Of a stretch of 64,000 bases of DNA, positions 17,328 through 25,789 are shown one piece after another; within the stretch, counting starts at the first letter, position 1, and each line of letters starts with the position of its first letter. Position numbers and translations under genes: made by a program. Source of the stretch: Pelomonas sp. V22 (GTDB lineage Bacteria; Pseudomonadota; Gammaproteobacteria; Burkholderiales; Burkholderiaceae_C); assembly GCF_030014915.1 (NCBI RefSeq), contig NZ_JAGIXS010000005.1:62001-126000 (forward strand), in the 5' to 3' direction. The notes below the pieces were generated by a model, which saw nothing but the letters and a program-made list of their open reading frames with translations, had not been told where the DNA came from and did no database searches.

Positions 17328-18152
17328 ATGAACATCGTTGTCAACGAAGACCTCAAAGCCTATATCGAGCCCCTGACCCCCGACGAGGAGGAGGCCCTGG
17401 AGCGCAGCCTGCTGACCGAGGGCTGCCGCGATGCCCTGGTGCTGTGGGGCGATGTGCTGGTGGATGGCCACAACCGCTACCGCCTGTGCCAGAAGCATGG
17501 GCTGCCGTTCAACACCATGCAGAACCCGCGCTTCAAGACGCTGGAGGATGTGCACCTCTGGATGATCGACCAGCACCTGGGGCGGCGCAGCGTGTCCGAC
17601 TACCAGCGCGGCGTGCTGGCCCTGCGCAAGAAGCAGATCGTCGCCGCGCGCCGTGCGGCGCTGCTGGCGCGCGATGCGGCCGATGAAGCGGTGGATGCGC
17701 CGTCACCCGAGGCGGTCGTCCCCGGGGCCGAGGTGCCTCCCGTTGCGCCGCTGAACACCCGTGAAGCCGTGGCCCGTGCCGCCCGCATCAGCAGCGCCCA
17801 GGTGCTGCAGATCGAGAAGATCCAGAAGCAGGCGGCGCCTGAGCTGGTCGCGGCGGTCAAGACCGGCCAGATCTCGCTGGCAGCGGCGGCCGTCGTGGCC
17901 TCGCTGCCGGCCGAGGAGCAGCAGGCGGCCGTGGCCGGCGGCAAGGATGAGCTGAAGCAGGCCGCCAAGCGGGTGCGCGAGGGCAAGAAGCGGGTGACCG
18001 TCAAGGTCGAGCCAGCAGAAGTGGCCTCAGACGAGGCTGCGGCGCCTGCCGACGAGTTGCAGGCGCTGCGTCACCGCGTGGCCGAGCTGGAAGCCGAGAA
18101 CGCGCGCTTGAAGCTGGAGCTCGGCGCCTTGCGGGGCGCGCCGGCGTTCTAG
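17328..18152 (+). CDS. Orphan ParB-like nuclease/partition-domain protein
   Basis: A 274-residue protein. The N-terminal part (about residues 1-90) resembles the ParB N-terminal/sulfiredoxin fold, with the key motif VDGHNRYRLCQKHG and a following RSVSDYQRGVLALRKKQ that resembles the segment before the ParB helix-turn-helix. A middle region (about 140-190: TREAVARAARISSAQVLQIE) looks like a helix-turn-helix. The C-terminus (about 235-265) is a coiled coil. There is no parA next to it and no parS-like cluster that I can see, so this is not the chromosomal parAB pair. It may be a DNA-binding regulator of mobile-element origin. Confidence 0.7.
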   Translation: MNIVVNEDLKAYIEPLTPDEEEALERSLLTEGCRDALVLWGDVLVDGHNRYRLCQKHGLPFNTMQNPRFKTLEDVHLWMIDQHLGRRSVSDYQRGVLALRKKQIVAARRAALLARDAADEAVDAPSPEAVVPGAEVPPVAPLNTREAVARAARISSAQVLQIEKIQKQAAPELVAAVKTGQISLAAAAVVASLPAEEQQAAVAGGKDELKQAAKRVREGKKRVTVKVEPAEVASDEAAAPADELQALRHRVAELEAENARLKLELGALRGAPAF

Positions 18153-18165
18153 GCGTTCCAGCCGT

Positions 18166-18657
18166 TCAGAGCGGCAGCTCGGTGTAGTAGCGGCCGCCGT
18201 GGAAGATCAGCGGCTGCGCACCCTCGCGGCGGCCGCAGCTCTCGACCTCGCCGACGAAGATCACGTGGTCGCCTTCCTCGTACTGGCTGCGGTTGGCGCA
18301 TTCGAACCAGGCGGCCACGCCGTCCAGCACCGGCGCACCGCCGGCGCCATCGCGGAAGGCGAGGCCGGCGAAGCGGTCGATGTCGCGCGTGGCGAAGCGC
18401 TGGGCCAGGTCCTTCTGCTCGGCCGCGAGGATGTTGATCGCGTAGTGCGAGCCGCGGCTGAAGATAGGCAGCGAGCCGGCGTGCCTGGCCAGGCTCCACA
18501 GCACCAGCGGCGGCGTGAGCGAGACCGAGTTGAAGGAGTTGGCGGTCAGGCCCACCAGGCTGCCATCGGCGGCACGGGCCGTGATGATGGTGACGCCGGT
18601 GGCGAACATGCCCAGGGCGGCGCGGAACTGGAGGGCGTCGGGGACGGGCGTCTGCAT
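18166..18657 (-). CDS. Flavin reductase-like protein (RutF/HpaC type)
   Basis: A 163-residue flavin reductase-like protein. Characteristic blocks are ALGMFATGVTIIT near the N-terminus, LTANSFNSVSLTPPLVLWSL, the FAINIL-like YAINILAAEQ, and HVIFVGEVE with a final YY.ELPL. The family reduces FMN or FAD with NAD(P)H, often supplying reduced flavin to a monooxygenase. I chose the ATG at 18657 because the aligned domain begins about ten residues later. A flavin-dependent halogenase homologue occurs at 33205 and would need such a reductase, but there is no operon link. Confidence 0.9.
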   Translation of the reverse strand: MQTPVPDALQFRAALGMFATGVTIITARAADGSLVGLTANSFNSVSLTPPLVLWSLARHAGSLPIFSRGSHYAINILAAEQKDLAQRFATRDIDRFAGLAFRDGAGGAPVLDGVAAWFECANRSQYEEGDHVIFVGEVESCGRREGAQPLIFHGGRYYTELPL

Positions 18658-18712
18658 GGCGGCTATTGTCGGGCCATCGGAATGGCCGCAGTTTGTATCG
18701 CAGAATGCGCCC

Positions 18713-19627
18713 ATGTCCGAGCCGCATCACCACGAATCCTCCCCCGAGGCCGAGCCGCATTTCGGCTTTGGCCGCTGCAACTGCCGCCAGCCGGGCCGGC
18801 GCCTGTTCACCGGCGGTCTGCTGGCTGCTGCCGCGTTCCCAGCACTCGCGCGCGAAGGCGTGGATGTGGGCAAGAAGAGCTGGACTGTGGATGTGATCCC
18901 GGCGGGCCAGGTCGAGCAGGGCGCCGCCCAGCAGTACCAGCAGATGATGCGCGACTACGGCCAGAAGCGCGCCCTGCTGCCGCCCGATCATCCGCAAACC
19001 CGCCGGCTTCGCACCATCGCCCAGCGCATCATTCCGCAGGCCCTGCCCTGGAACGAGCGGGCCCGGCAATGGCGCTGGGAAGTCAACCTGGTGGTGAGCC
19101 CCCAGCTCAATGCCTTCTGCATGCCGGGCGGCAAGATCGCCTTCTATTACGGCATCCTCGAGAAGCTCAAGCTGACCGACGACGAGGTTGCCACCATCAT
19201 GGGCCATGAGGTCGCGCATGCGCTGCGCGAGCATGCGCGCGAGCGCATTGCCAAGACCACGGGCACACGCATCGGCGCCAATCTGATATCCAACCTGTTC
19301 GGTCTCGGCAACCTCGGCGACGCGTTGATGCAGATCGGCGCCAACCTCTTGACCCTGACCTACAGCCGCGATGACGAGAGCGAGGCCGACCTGGTCGGCA
19401 TGGAGCTGGCGGCGCGCGCCGGCTACGACCCGGCGGCCGGCATCAGCCTGTGGGAGAAGATGAACCAGGCCGCCAAGGGGGCGCCGCCGCAGTGGATGTC
19501 CACCCACCCGGCCAACAAGACGCGCATCAAGGACATCTCGGCCAGCCTGCCCAAGGTGCAGGGCCTGTACGAGCGCGCCGAGAAGCCGCCGCAGCGCTTC
19601 CCGGTGGCCGGCCCACTGCCGACCTGA
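18713..19627 (+). CDS. M48-family exported metalloprotease
   Basis: A 304-residue zinc metalloprotease of the M48 (Oma1/BepA-like) type. The zinc-binding motif H165-E-V-A-H169 lies in IMGHEVAHALREH, and the third ligand is expected in SRDDESEADLVG. The N-terminus is unusual: a His/Glu-rich stretch and a CNC cysteine pair precede a twin-arginine-like QPGRRLFTGG and a hydrophobic segment ending in AFPALA, so export by Tat or Sec is likely. Family members act in the periplasm on misfolded outer-membrane proteins. It is transcribed divergently from the flavin reductase with a 55-bp gap. Confidence 0.92.
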   Translation: MSEPHHHESSPEAEPHFGFGRCNCRQPGRRLFTGGLLAAAAFPALAREGVDVGKKSWTVDVIPAGQVEQGAAQQYQQMMRDYGQKRALLPPDHPQTRRLRTIAQRIIPQALPWNERARQWRWEVNLVVSPQLNAFCMPGGKIAFYYGILEKLKLTDDEVATIMGHEVAHALREHARERIAKTTGTRIGANLISNLFGLGNLGDALMQIGANLLTLTYSRDDESEADLVGMELAARAGYDPAAGISLWEKMNQAAKGAPPQWMSTHPANKTRIKDISASLPKVQGLYERAEKPPQRFPVAGPLPT

Positions 19628-19648
19628 GGCCGTCCGTCGCCGTTTGCT

Positions 19649-20290
19649 TCAAGTGCCCCGCACGTAGGGGTTGCTGCGGCGCTCCACGCCGAACGAACTC
19701 TCCGGGCCGTGGCCGGGGATGAAGACCGTGGCGTCGCCCATGGGCCAGAGCCGCTCGGTGATCGAGCGGATCAGCTGCGGCCCGTCGCCGCCGGGGAAGT
19801 CGCTGCGGCCCACGCCACCATGGAACAGCACATCGCCAACGAAGGCCCGCTGCGCGCTCTCGGAGTGGAAGACCACATGGCCCGGCGTGTGCCCCGGGCA
19901 GTGGCGCACGTTCAGCGTCTCCTTGCCGATGCGCACCTGGTCGCCATCCGCCAGCCACCGCGTGGGGGTGAACGGCTCGACCGCCGGGAAGCCGAACATC
20001 GCGCTCTGCTGTGCCAGGCCATCGATCCAGAACTGGTCGCCCGGATGCGGGCCGATGATGGGCAGGCCCTGCGTGCGCGCCAGCTCGCCGGTGCCGCCAG
20101 CATGGTCGATGTGGGCATGGGTCAGCCAGATCGCCTTGAGGGTCAGGCCTTGCCTGCTCACGAAGTCCAGCAGCTTCGGCAGCTCGCCGCCGGGGTCGAT
20201 GACGGCGGCGTCCAGCGTCTCGTCGCACCAGACGATGGAGCAGTTTTGCTGAAAGGGTGTCACAGGCAGGGTTTGGTAGCGCAGGCTCAT
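19649..20290 (-). CDS. MBL-fold hydrolase, YcbL/glyoxalase II-like
   Basis: A 213-residue metallo-beta-lactamase-fold enzyme with an intact metal site: H58-A-H60-I-D62-H63 in LTHAHIDHAGG, a later HCPGHTPGHVVF His, the bridging Asp in FVGDVLF, and the final His in FIPGHGP. Size and motifs match the small YcbL-type branch of glyoxalase II (hydroxyacylglutathione hydrolase) proteins, in the cytoplasm. Substrate in this branch is often unclear, so the thioester hydrolase role is family-based. The ATG at 20290 starts the domain directly. Confidence 0.92.
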   Translation of the reverse strand: MSLRYQTLPVTPFQQNCSIVWCDETLDAAVIDPGGELPKLLDFVSRQGLTLKAIWLTHAHIDHAGGTGELARTQGLPIIGPHPGDQFWIDGLAQQSAMFGFPAVEPFTPTRWLADGDQVRIGKETLNVRHCPGHTPGHVVFHSESAQRAFVGDVLFHGGVGRSDFPGGDGPQLIRSITERLWPMGDATVFIPGHGPESSFGVERRSNPYVRGT

Positions 20291-20357
20291 GGGGAAAAAG
20301 GAATCGCGAATCCTGGGCCGGGATTCTCCACCCCGCGTCGGGCCACCGCTGCCTGCC

Positions 20358-20621
20358 CTATCCGGGAGGCGTGCCCGAACTGGCGGCCGCCAGGCTCGCC
20401 TCGAAGCTCACCAACTCCTCGGCCAGCGTGCCCCGGTTGCGGAAATGCCGACCGGCCTGGCCGTACCAGTACTCGGCATCTTCCAGGTCGCCCTCCTGGA
20501 TGTGCAGGAGGCCGTGCAGCCAGGCGGCCAGCGGCGAGTTGTCGGTCTGGACGAGGTTGTGGGCCTCGTTCCAGTGCCCGGCCCGCAGATGGGCCAGGAC
20601 CCGGTGGAGATCGCCTGTCAT
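20358..20621 (-). CDS. Small conserved-type hypothetical protein
   Basis: An 87-residue soluble protein with no signal peptide. It reads like one and a half helical (TPR-like) repeats: LRAGHWNEAHNLVQ, LAAWLHGLLHIQEGDLEDAEYWYGQAGR. The YWY motif after GDLEDA resembles small proteins seen across Burkholderiales whose role is not known to me. It lies between the MBL hydrolase and the DsbA-family gene on the same strand, 27 nt after the latter, so it may be co-transcribed. No function is proposed. Confidence 0.75.
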   Translation of the reverse strand: MTGDLHRVLAHLRAGHWNEAHNLVQTDNSPLAAWLHGLLHIQEGDLEDAEYWYGQAGRHFRNRGTLAEELVSFEASLAAASSGTPPG

Positions 20622-20648
20622 GTTCAGCCCTCCTTCGGCCGCATTGTT

Positions 20649-21302
20649 TCAGGCGGCACCGAGCTGGGCCAGCAAGTGCTCGAAGCTGCCATAGAGCGCG
20701 TTGCCGCGCACCAGCTGGCTGTGGCCAGGCTTCGTCGTGAGCACCAGGGCCGGCACGCCCTGGGCGCCCAGGGCCTGAATCTGGCCCAGAGCCTTGGCGA
20801 TGCGGGCCCGGTGGGTGGCCTGCAGCGCCGCGTCATCGGTGGCCAGCAGATCGGCTGCGGCGCCCAGCCCCGCGTCGCGCAGCAGTTGCTCCACCACGGG
20901 CAGCTCGCCGGTGTCGAGCCCCTGCACATAACGGGCCTCCTGCAGGCGCTTCAGCGTCGCCAGCTCCTGCTCGGGCGCGGTCAGCGCCACGGCGCTGAGG
21001 GCCTGCGTGGTGGCGCCCGAGTCGAAGCGGCCGCCCGGCCGGCTCAGCAGCTGCGTGCGGTAGGCCTCGCTGAAACGTTGGCCGGTGAGCTTCTCGATGC
21101 GCTGGTCGTTGGACCAGGCGTACTCGGCGAAGCTCGTGTCCATGGTGCGCGCGCCGCTGCCGGCGAACAGGCCCGTGGGGGCCAGCTCGAGCCGGAGGCC
21201 CGGCTGCTCGGCGAGGCGCTGCAGCACCGGCGAAGCACCGTAGCACCAGCCGCACAGCGGGTCGAACAGATAGCTGATGGTGGGGGTGTTGTTGTTGCTC
21301 AT
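20649..21302 (-). CDS. DsbA-family thioredoxin-fold protein
   Basis: A 217-residue protein of the DsbA/FrnE superfamily with the redox motif C17-G-W-C20 in LFDPLCGWCYG, a helical insert, and the cis-Pro region GAQGVPALVL. It has no signal peptide, so it is probably a cytoplasmic oxidoreductase or glutathione-S-transferase-like isomerase, rather than the periplasmic DsbA. It follows the degenerate MBL gene by 13 nt and is likely in its operon, under the divergent LysR regulator. Confidence 0.88.
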   Translation of the reverse strand: MSNNNTPTISYLFDPLCGWCYGASPVLQRLAEQPGLRLELAPTGLFAGSGARTMDTSFAEYAWSNDQRIEKLTGQRFSEAYRTQLLSRPGGRFDSGATTQALSAVALTAPEQELATLKRLQEARYVQGLDTGELPVVEQLLRDAGLGAAADLLATDDAALQATHRARIAKALGQIQALGAQGVPALVLTTKPGHSQLVRGNALYGSFEHLLAQLGAA

Positions 21303-21315
21303 GCGGCCGCGCTCC

Positions 21316-22182
21316 TCACCACTTCATCTCGCCCTTGTTGACCTTGGCACCGATGTCCAGCGACAGCGCGCCCTCGCTCAGCTGCGGGTAGGCCTGCTGC
21401 ATCGCCTTGATCAGCTCGGCGCTGTTCTTGCTGCCGGCCAGGTTCTTCTCGAAGGCTTGCAGATAGCCCTGGGTGAAGGCGATCGCGCTGGCGTCGGTCT
21501 TGCTGCCGGCGCTCATGTGGCTGGGCACGACCAGGGCGGGCTGCAGGGCTGCCATCTCGTCCAGCTGGGCGAGCCAGGCGGCGCGCTCGGCGGTGCTCTG
21601 GGTGTCGGCCGTCCACACGTGCATGCCATTGAACACGCCGATGTTGCCGACGATGGCCTTGATGGACGGGATCCAGGCATAGGGCCGGTGCGCCAGCAGG
21701 CCTTGCGTGCCGCGGATCTCGATGGTCTGGCCTTCGAGCAGCAGGCTCGTGCCCTGCAGCGCGCGCGGCAGCACCGGCTTGCGCGGCGCGTTGGCGCCCA
21801 TCTTGGGGCCCCAGAAAGCCAGCTTGCCCGCCACCTTGGGCAGCAGTTTGTCGAGCACGGCGGGCGTGCTCACCACATCGGCCTGCGGAAAAATCTCCTT
21901 CAGCGTCTCGACACCGAAGTAGTAGTCCGGGTCGGCCTGGCTCACGTAGATGGTGCTGAGCTGGCGGCCGCTGTCCAGCACCTTGGCGGCGATGCGCAGG
22001 GCGTCGGCGCGGGTGAAGCCGGCGTCGATCACCATCGCCTCCTTCTCGCCGAAGACCAGGGTCGAGTTGACGTTGAAGCTCTTGCCGTCGGCGTTGTAGA
22101 CCTGGACGCTCAGCGGCGGGGCGGCGTGGGCCGTGGCCAGCGTGAGTGAGAGAGCGGCGGCGGCGAGGGTGCGGCGGATCAT
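21316..22182 (-). CDS. Exported MBL-fold protein with degenerate metal site
   Basis: A 288-residue protein with a clear Sec signal peptide (cleavage after ATAHA, residue 20) and the overall layout of a class-B-like metallo-beta-lactamase-fold hydrolase: VNSTLVFGEKEAMVIDAGF, then the loop where HxHxDH should lie. Here residues 82-87 read Q-A-D-P-D-Y instead of H-x-H-x-D-H, so three histidines are replaced and only Asp86 remains. A later PSHMSAG supplies one possible ligand. It is therefore either inactive or uses another metal arrangement. It is divergent from a LysR gene and followed by a DsbA-family gene. Confidence 0.85.
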   Translation of the reverse strand: MIRRTLAAAALSLTLATAHAAPPLSVQVYNADGKSFNVNSTLVFGEKEAMVIDAGFTRADALRIAAKVLDSGRQLSTIYVSQADPDYYFGVETLKEIFPQADVVSTPAVLDKLLPKVAGKLAFWGPKMGANAPRKPVLPRALQGTSLLLEGQTIEIRGTQGLLAHRPYAWIPSIKAIVGNIGVFNGMHVWTADTQSTAERAAWLAQLDEMAALQPALVVPSHMSAGSKTDASAIAFTQGYLQAFEKNLAGSKNSAELIKAMQQAYPQLSEGALSLDIGAKVNKGEMKW

Positions 22183-22261
22183 GGCAATTCCTTGGTGTTG
22201 CGGGACAGACGTGGCGCGCGGTCTGCGGCGCTGGACTGAACTCTAGTTTCAGGAATTGAAC

Positions 22262-22276
22262 ATATAAACCGTATAT
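22262..22276. promoter_or_regulatory. Candidate LysR box (T-N11-A dyad)
   Basis: ATATA (22262-22266) and TATAT (22272-22276) form a dyad with a 5-nt spacer; T22263 and A22275 satisfy the T-N11-A rule of LysR-type regulators. It sits in the 128-bp space between the divergent MBL and LysR genes, 35 nt before the LysR start, and is the most AT-rich spot there. Confidence 0.6.
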
Positions 22277-22310
22277 TCAGCGCAAGACTGTTTCATCAAT
22301 CGGGCAAATC

Positions 22311-23201
22311 ATGGACAGGCTGACGGCGATGCGGGTGTTCGTGGAAGTGGCTGCCAGCGGCAGCTTCAGCGCGGCGGCCGAGCGGCTGGACATGTCGCGC
22401 GCCATGGTCACGCGTGGCGTGGCGACGCTGGAGCAATGGCTCGGCGCGCGCCTCTTGCAGCGCACCACCCGCAGCGTGACGCTGACCGACGCGGGGGAGC
22501 ACTTCCTGCGCCGCAGCCAGCAGATGCTGGCGCTGATGAGCGACGTGGAAGACGAGACCAGCAGCCAGGGGGACCTGCTGCGCGGCCAACTGCGCATCAC
22601 CTGCAGCATGTCGCTGGCCTATGCCGAGGTGGCGGCGGCGGTGGTGGATTTTTTGCAGCTGCATCCGCAACTGAAGATCGACCTGAACGCCAGCGAGGGC
22701 GCGCTCAACCTGGTGGAGGCGCGCATCGATGTGGCCATCCGCATCAGTGCCGAGCCCGACCCTGCGCTGATCGGCCGGGTGCTGGCGCCATGCGCCTCGG
22801 TGTTGGTGGCCTCGCCGGCCTACCTGGCCCGCGCCGGCCTGCCCAAGGCGCCGGCCGATCTGGCCGCGCATCGCTGCCTGAGCTACGCGAACTTCGGCAA
22901 GAGCCAGTGGCTGCTCACGCGGGGCGAGGAGCGGGCGCAGGTCGGCGTCAGCAGCCATTTCAGTGCCAATGAAGCCACGGCCCTGCTGCGCGCCGCGCTG
23001 GCCGGCGGCGGCGTGGCGCTGCAGCCGCGCTACCTGGCCCATCCGCACCTGGCCGATGGCAGCCTGCAGCGCGTGCTGCCCGACTGGGCGCCGCCCGACA
23101 TGGCGATCTATGCGCTCTACACCTCGCGCCGGCATTTGTCGCCGGCGGTGCGGGCCTGGCTGGACTTCCTGGCCGAGCGCTTCGCCCGGATGGCCTGGTA
23201 G
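22311..23201 (+). CDS. LysR-family transcriptional regulator
   Basis: A 296-residue LysR regulator with an N-terminal winged helix-turn-helix (residues 1-60: FVEVAASGSFSAAAERLDMSRAMVTRGVATLE, ending in the typical RLLQRTTRSVTLTDAG) and a two-lobed effector domain (about 90-290). It belongs to the large CrgA/DmlR-like branch. Divergent orientation to the exported MBL-fold gene and a T-N11-A dyad between them suggest it controls that gene and the DsbA-family gene. The effector cannot be told. Confidence 0.93.
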   Translation: MDRLTAMRVFVEVAASGSFSAAAERLDMSRAMVTRGVATLEQWLGARLLQRTTRSVTLTDAGEHFLRRSQQMLALMSDVEDETSSQGDLLRGQLRITCSMSLAYAEVAAAVVDFLQLHPQLKIDLNASEGALNLVEARIDVAIRISAEPDPALIGRVLAPCASVLVASPAYLARAGLPKAPADLAAHRCLSYANFGKSQWLLTRGEERAQVGVSSHFSANEATALLRAALAGGGVALQPRYLAHPHLADGSLQRVLPDWAPPDMAIYALYTSRRHLSPAVRAWLDFLAERFARMAW

Positions 23202-23262
23202 AGCGCTGCCAAGGGCCCGACATGAATGCCCCTAAACTAGGCCGCCCCAACCGCCCGCCCCC

Positions 23263-24315
23263 ATGAAGAGCAGCAAGAGCCCAGCCCGAAAGCTTTCCTC
23301 CGCAGCGATCAAGTCCGCAGGCGCGAAGGTGACGCTGGGCATGGTGGCCGAGGCTTGCGGCGTCTCGCCGAGCACGGTCTCGCGGATCCTCAATGGCACG
23401 GCCGTGGTCAGCCAGGAGAAGCGGGATGCGGTGGACCGTGCGATTGCCGAGCTGGGCTTCGTGCCCAACCCGATCGCGCGTGGCCTGGCCGGCGGCCGCA
23501 CCTTCAGTGCCGGCGTGGTGACGCAGGCCATCGACAGCCCTTTCTATGGCGTGGCCCTGCGCGGCATCGAGGAGGAGCTGAGCCAGGCGGGCTACAGCCC
23601 GCTGTTCGTCAGCGGCCACTGGAATGCCAAGGAAGAGCAGCGCTGCATCGACGTGCTGCGCTCGCGCCGCGTGGACGGCCTCATCGTGCTGACCGGCCGC
23701 CTGAGCGACGAAGCCCTGCGCAAGCTGGCCAAGGAGCAGCCGGTGGTGGTGACCGGCCGCAGCCTGAAGGCGCCGGGCCTGTATTCGCTGGACTTCAATG
23801 ACTTCGAGGGTGCGCGTCTTGCCACCCACCATCTGCTGAGCCTCGGGCACCGCCAGATCGCCTTCATCGCCGGTGACCCGGTTCACCCCGATGCGCAGGA
23901 GCGCCTGCGCGGCTACCGCGCGGCGCTGGAGGCGGCCGGCGTGCGCTACAAGGCCAGCCTGGTGCTGCCGGGCAAGTTCCATGAAGAGAGTGGCCTGATG
24001 GCGGTGGAGCGGCTGATCGACAGCCGCGAGCCCTTCACCGCCATCTTCGCGGCCAACGACCAGATGGCCTTCGGCGCCGCCCTGGCCCTGCACCGGCGCG
24101 GCCTGCGCGTGCCCGAGGACGTGTCCCTGGTCGGCTTCGACGATCTGGCCGGCGCCGCGCATTCCGTGCCGCCGCTGACCACCATCCACCAGGCCGCCCA
24201 CGAGCTGGGCCGGGCGGCCGCGCAGTCGCTCCTGCAGCTGCTGTCCGGGCAGAAGCCTACGGCCGTGCTGCCCGAGCCGCGCCTGATCGTGCGCTCGTCG
24301 GCGCGGCCGCTGTAG
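23263..24315 (+). CDS. LacI-family repressor of the beta-glucan locus
   Basis: A 350-residue LacI/GalR regulator. The helix-turn-helix and hinge helix lie at residues 22-75 (LGMVAEACGVSPSTVSRILNG, then PNPIARGLAGG), after a basic N-terminal extension of about 20 residues. The sugar-binding domain follows, with IFAANDQMAFGAALAL and VSLVGFDD blocks. It stands directly before the ABC sugar-import operon, and the 14-bp palindrome TGAAAGCGCTTTCA, of the usual LacI-operator kind with central CG, occurs before four transcription units of this locus. I infer that it is their common repressor and that the inducer is a glucose-containing oligosaccharide. No copy of the operator precedes its own gene. 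Confidence 0.93.
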   Translation: MKSSKSPARKLSSAAIKSAGAKVTLGMVAEACGVSPSTVSRILNGTAVVSQEKRDAVDRAIAELGFVPNPIARGLAGGRTFSAGVVTQAIDSPFYGVALRGIEEELSQAGYSPLFVSGHWNAKEEQRCIDVLRSRRVDGLIVLTGRLSDEALRKLAKEQPVVVTGRSLKAPGLYSLDFNDFEGARLATHHLLSLGHRQIAFIAGDPVHPDAQERLRGYRAALEAAGVRYKASLVLPGKFHEESGLMAVERLIDSREPFTAIFAANDQMAFGAALALHRRGLRVPEDVSLVGFDDLAGAAHSVPPLTTIHQAAHELGRAAAQSLLQLLSGQKPTAVLPEPRLIVRSSARPL

Positions 24316-24391
24316 AGCGCGAGCGCCCGCCGGAGGCCGCCCTTGGCGCCGCCAGCCGGCATTCGCACGGCAGCTCGGCATTTACCCTTGA

Positions 24392-24435
24392 TTGACACGT
24401 CCAAATGCCTCCACCTATCATGAAAGCGCTTTCAT
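24392..24435 (+). promoter_or_regulatory. Promoter and LacI operator 1 (ABC importer operon)
   Basis: TTGACA (24392-24397) and TATCAT (24416-24421) form a near-consensus sigma-70 promoter with an 18-bp spacer. The palindrome TGAAAGCGCTTTCA (24421-24434), perfect over 16 bp as 24420-24435, overlaps the -10 and the start point, so bound repressor would block transcription. It precedes the binding-protein gene at 24499. Confidence 0.85.
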
Positions 24436-24498
24436 AAAAGAGCGATCCTGCAGACTCTGCCCTTGGCAAGACTTGCGGCGACGCGACGGAGACAAGGC

Positions 24499-25773
24499 AT
24501 GAGGCGGGTGGTCCGAAGTTTGGTGGGTGCTTTCCTGACCTGCGGCTTGAGCTGCGGTCTGGCGCTGGCCGCTGCAACGCCAGGTGCGCCGCGCGTGTTG
24601 GTGGTGGCGGCCTTCCCGGCCGTGGACGAGATCGTCCGCGCCGCCCTGCCGGCCTGGAAGCAGCGCCATCCCGAAGTGGAGGTGCGCATCGTCAGCCGCG
24701 AACTGAACGACCACCACACGGCCATGATCACGGCGCTGTCCACTGCCGTGCACCTGCCCGACGTGATGGCGCTGGAGATCGGCTACCTGGGCCGCTTCGC
24801 CCAAGGCTCGGGCCTGCTGGACCTCAGCCCGCCGCCCTATGAGATCCGCCGCTTCGAATCGCGCTTCGTGCCCTACGCCTTCCAGCAGGCAAGCACGCCC
24901 ACGGGCGCGGTCCTCGCCGTGCCCACCGACATCGGCCCCGGCACCTTGCTCTATCGGCAGGACCTGCTGAGCAAGGCCGGCCTCACCGAGGCCGAGCTGA
25001 CGCGCAGCTGGGAGGCCTATGTGCAGGCCGGCGTGAAGATCAAGGCCGCCACCGGCGCCTACCTGCTGGCCCATGCCCGCGACATGAAGGACATCCTGAT
25101 CCGCACCGGCATCCAGCCGGGCGAGGGCCTGTACTTCGACAAGGACTCGCAGCCGCTCGTGACCACCCCACGCTTCGTGCGCGCCTTCGAGCTGGCCCGC
25201 GCCGTGCGCCGCCAGCAACTGGATGCTCGGGTCACCGCCTGGTCCTCCGACTGGAGCGAGGGCTTCAAGCGCGGCACCATTGCCACGCAGATGTCGGGCG
25301 CCTGGCTGGCCGGCCATCTGAACAACTGGCTGGCGCCCAGCACGCGCGGCCTGTGGCGCGCCGCGCAACTGCCCGAGGGCGCATTCGCGGCCTATGGCGG
25401 CACCTTCTTCGCGATGCCGCGCCAGGGCGACCCGGCGAACCGCCTGCTCGCCTGGGAGCTGATGCAGCTGCTGGCGCTGGACCGGCAGCAGCAGCTTGCC
25501 GCCTTCAAGGCCCAGGACGCCTTCCCGGCCTTGCTCGAGACGCATGACGATGCCTTCTTCGACCAGCCGCTGCCCTTCCTCGGTGGCCAGACCGCGCGGC
25601 GCGACTGGCGCGAGGCGGCCGGCCATGTGAAGGCCGTGCGCGTGCACAAGCAGGACGCCTTCGCCCGCGAGGTGGTCGACACCGAGCTCGACAAGGTGCT
25701 GGAGCGCGGCAAGGACATCGCGGCCGCCCTGGCCGATGCACAGCGACTGCTCCAACTGCGCGCCCGCCGCTGA
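24499..25773 (+). CDS. ABC sugar importer, extracellular solute-binding protein
   Basis: A 424-residue family-1 solute-binding protein with a Sec signal peptide (residues 1 to about 26, ending LALAAA). After it come VLVVAAFPAVDEIVRAALPAWKQ and IVSRELNDHHTAMITALST; the later GTLLYRQDLLSKAGL and LSGAW-like MSGAWLAGHLNNWL are typical of oligosaccharide-binding proteins. I chose the ATG at 24499, which gives a proper signal peptide, rather than a TTG 36 nt upstream. It leads the operon for two permeases, GH1 and an ATPase and lies behind LacI operator 1. A second, closely similar binding protein is encoded at 36473. Confidence 0.93.
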   Translation: MRRVVRSLVGAFLTCGLSCGLALAAATPGAPRVLVVAAFPAVDEIVRAALPAWKQRHPEVEVRIVSRELNDHHTAMITALSTAVHLPDVMALEIGYLGRFAQGSGLLDLSPPPYEIRRFESRFVPYAFQQASTPTGAVLAVPTDIGPGTLLYRQDLLSKAGLTEAELTRSWEAYVQAGVKIKAATGAYLLAHARDMKDILIRTGIQPGEGLYFDKDSQPLVTTPRFVRAFELARAVRRQQLDARVTAWSSDWSEGFKRGTIATQMSGAWLAGHLNNWLAPSTRGLWRAAQLPEGAFAAYGGTFFAMPRQGDPANRLLAWELMQLLALDRQQQLAAFKAQDAFPALLETHDDAFFDQPLPFLGGQTARRDWREAAGHVKAVRVHKQDAFAREVVDTELDKVLERGKDIAAALADAQRLLQLRARR

Positions 25774-25789
25774 AGAACAAGAGCGCCTC

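Noticed and set aside
24463-24498. TTG start for the first sugar-binding protein
   Set aside because: It adds twelve basic residues before a complete signal peptide; ATG 24499 is better supported.
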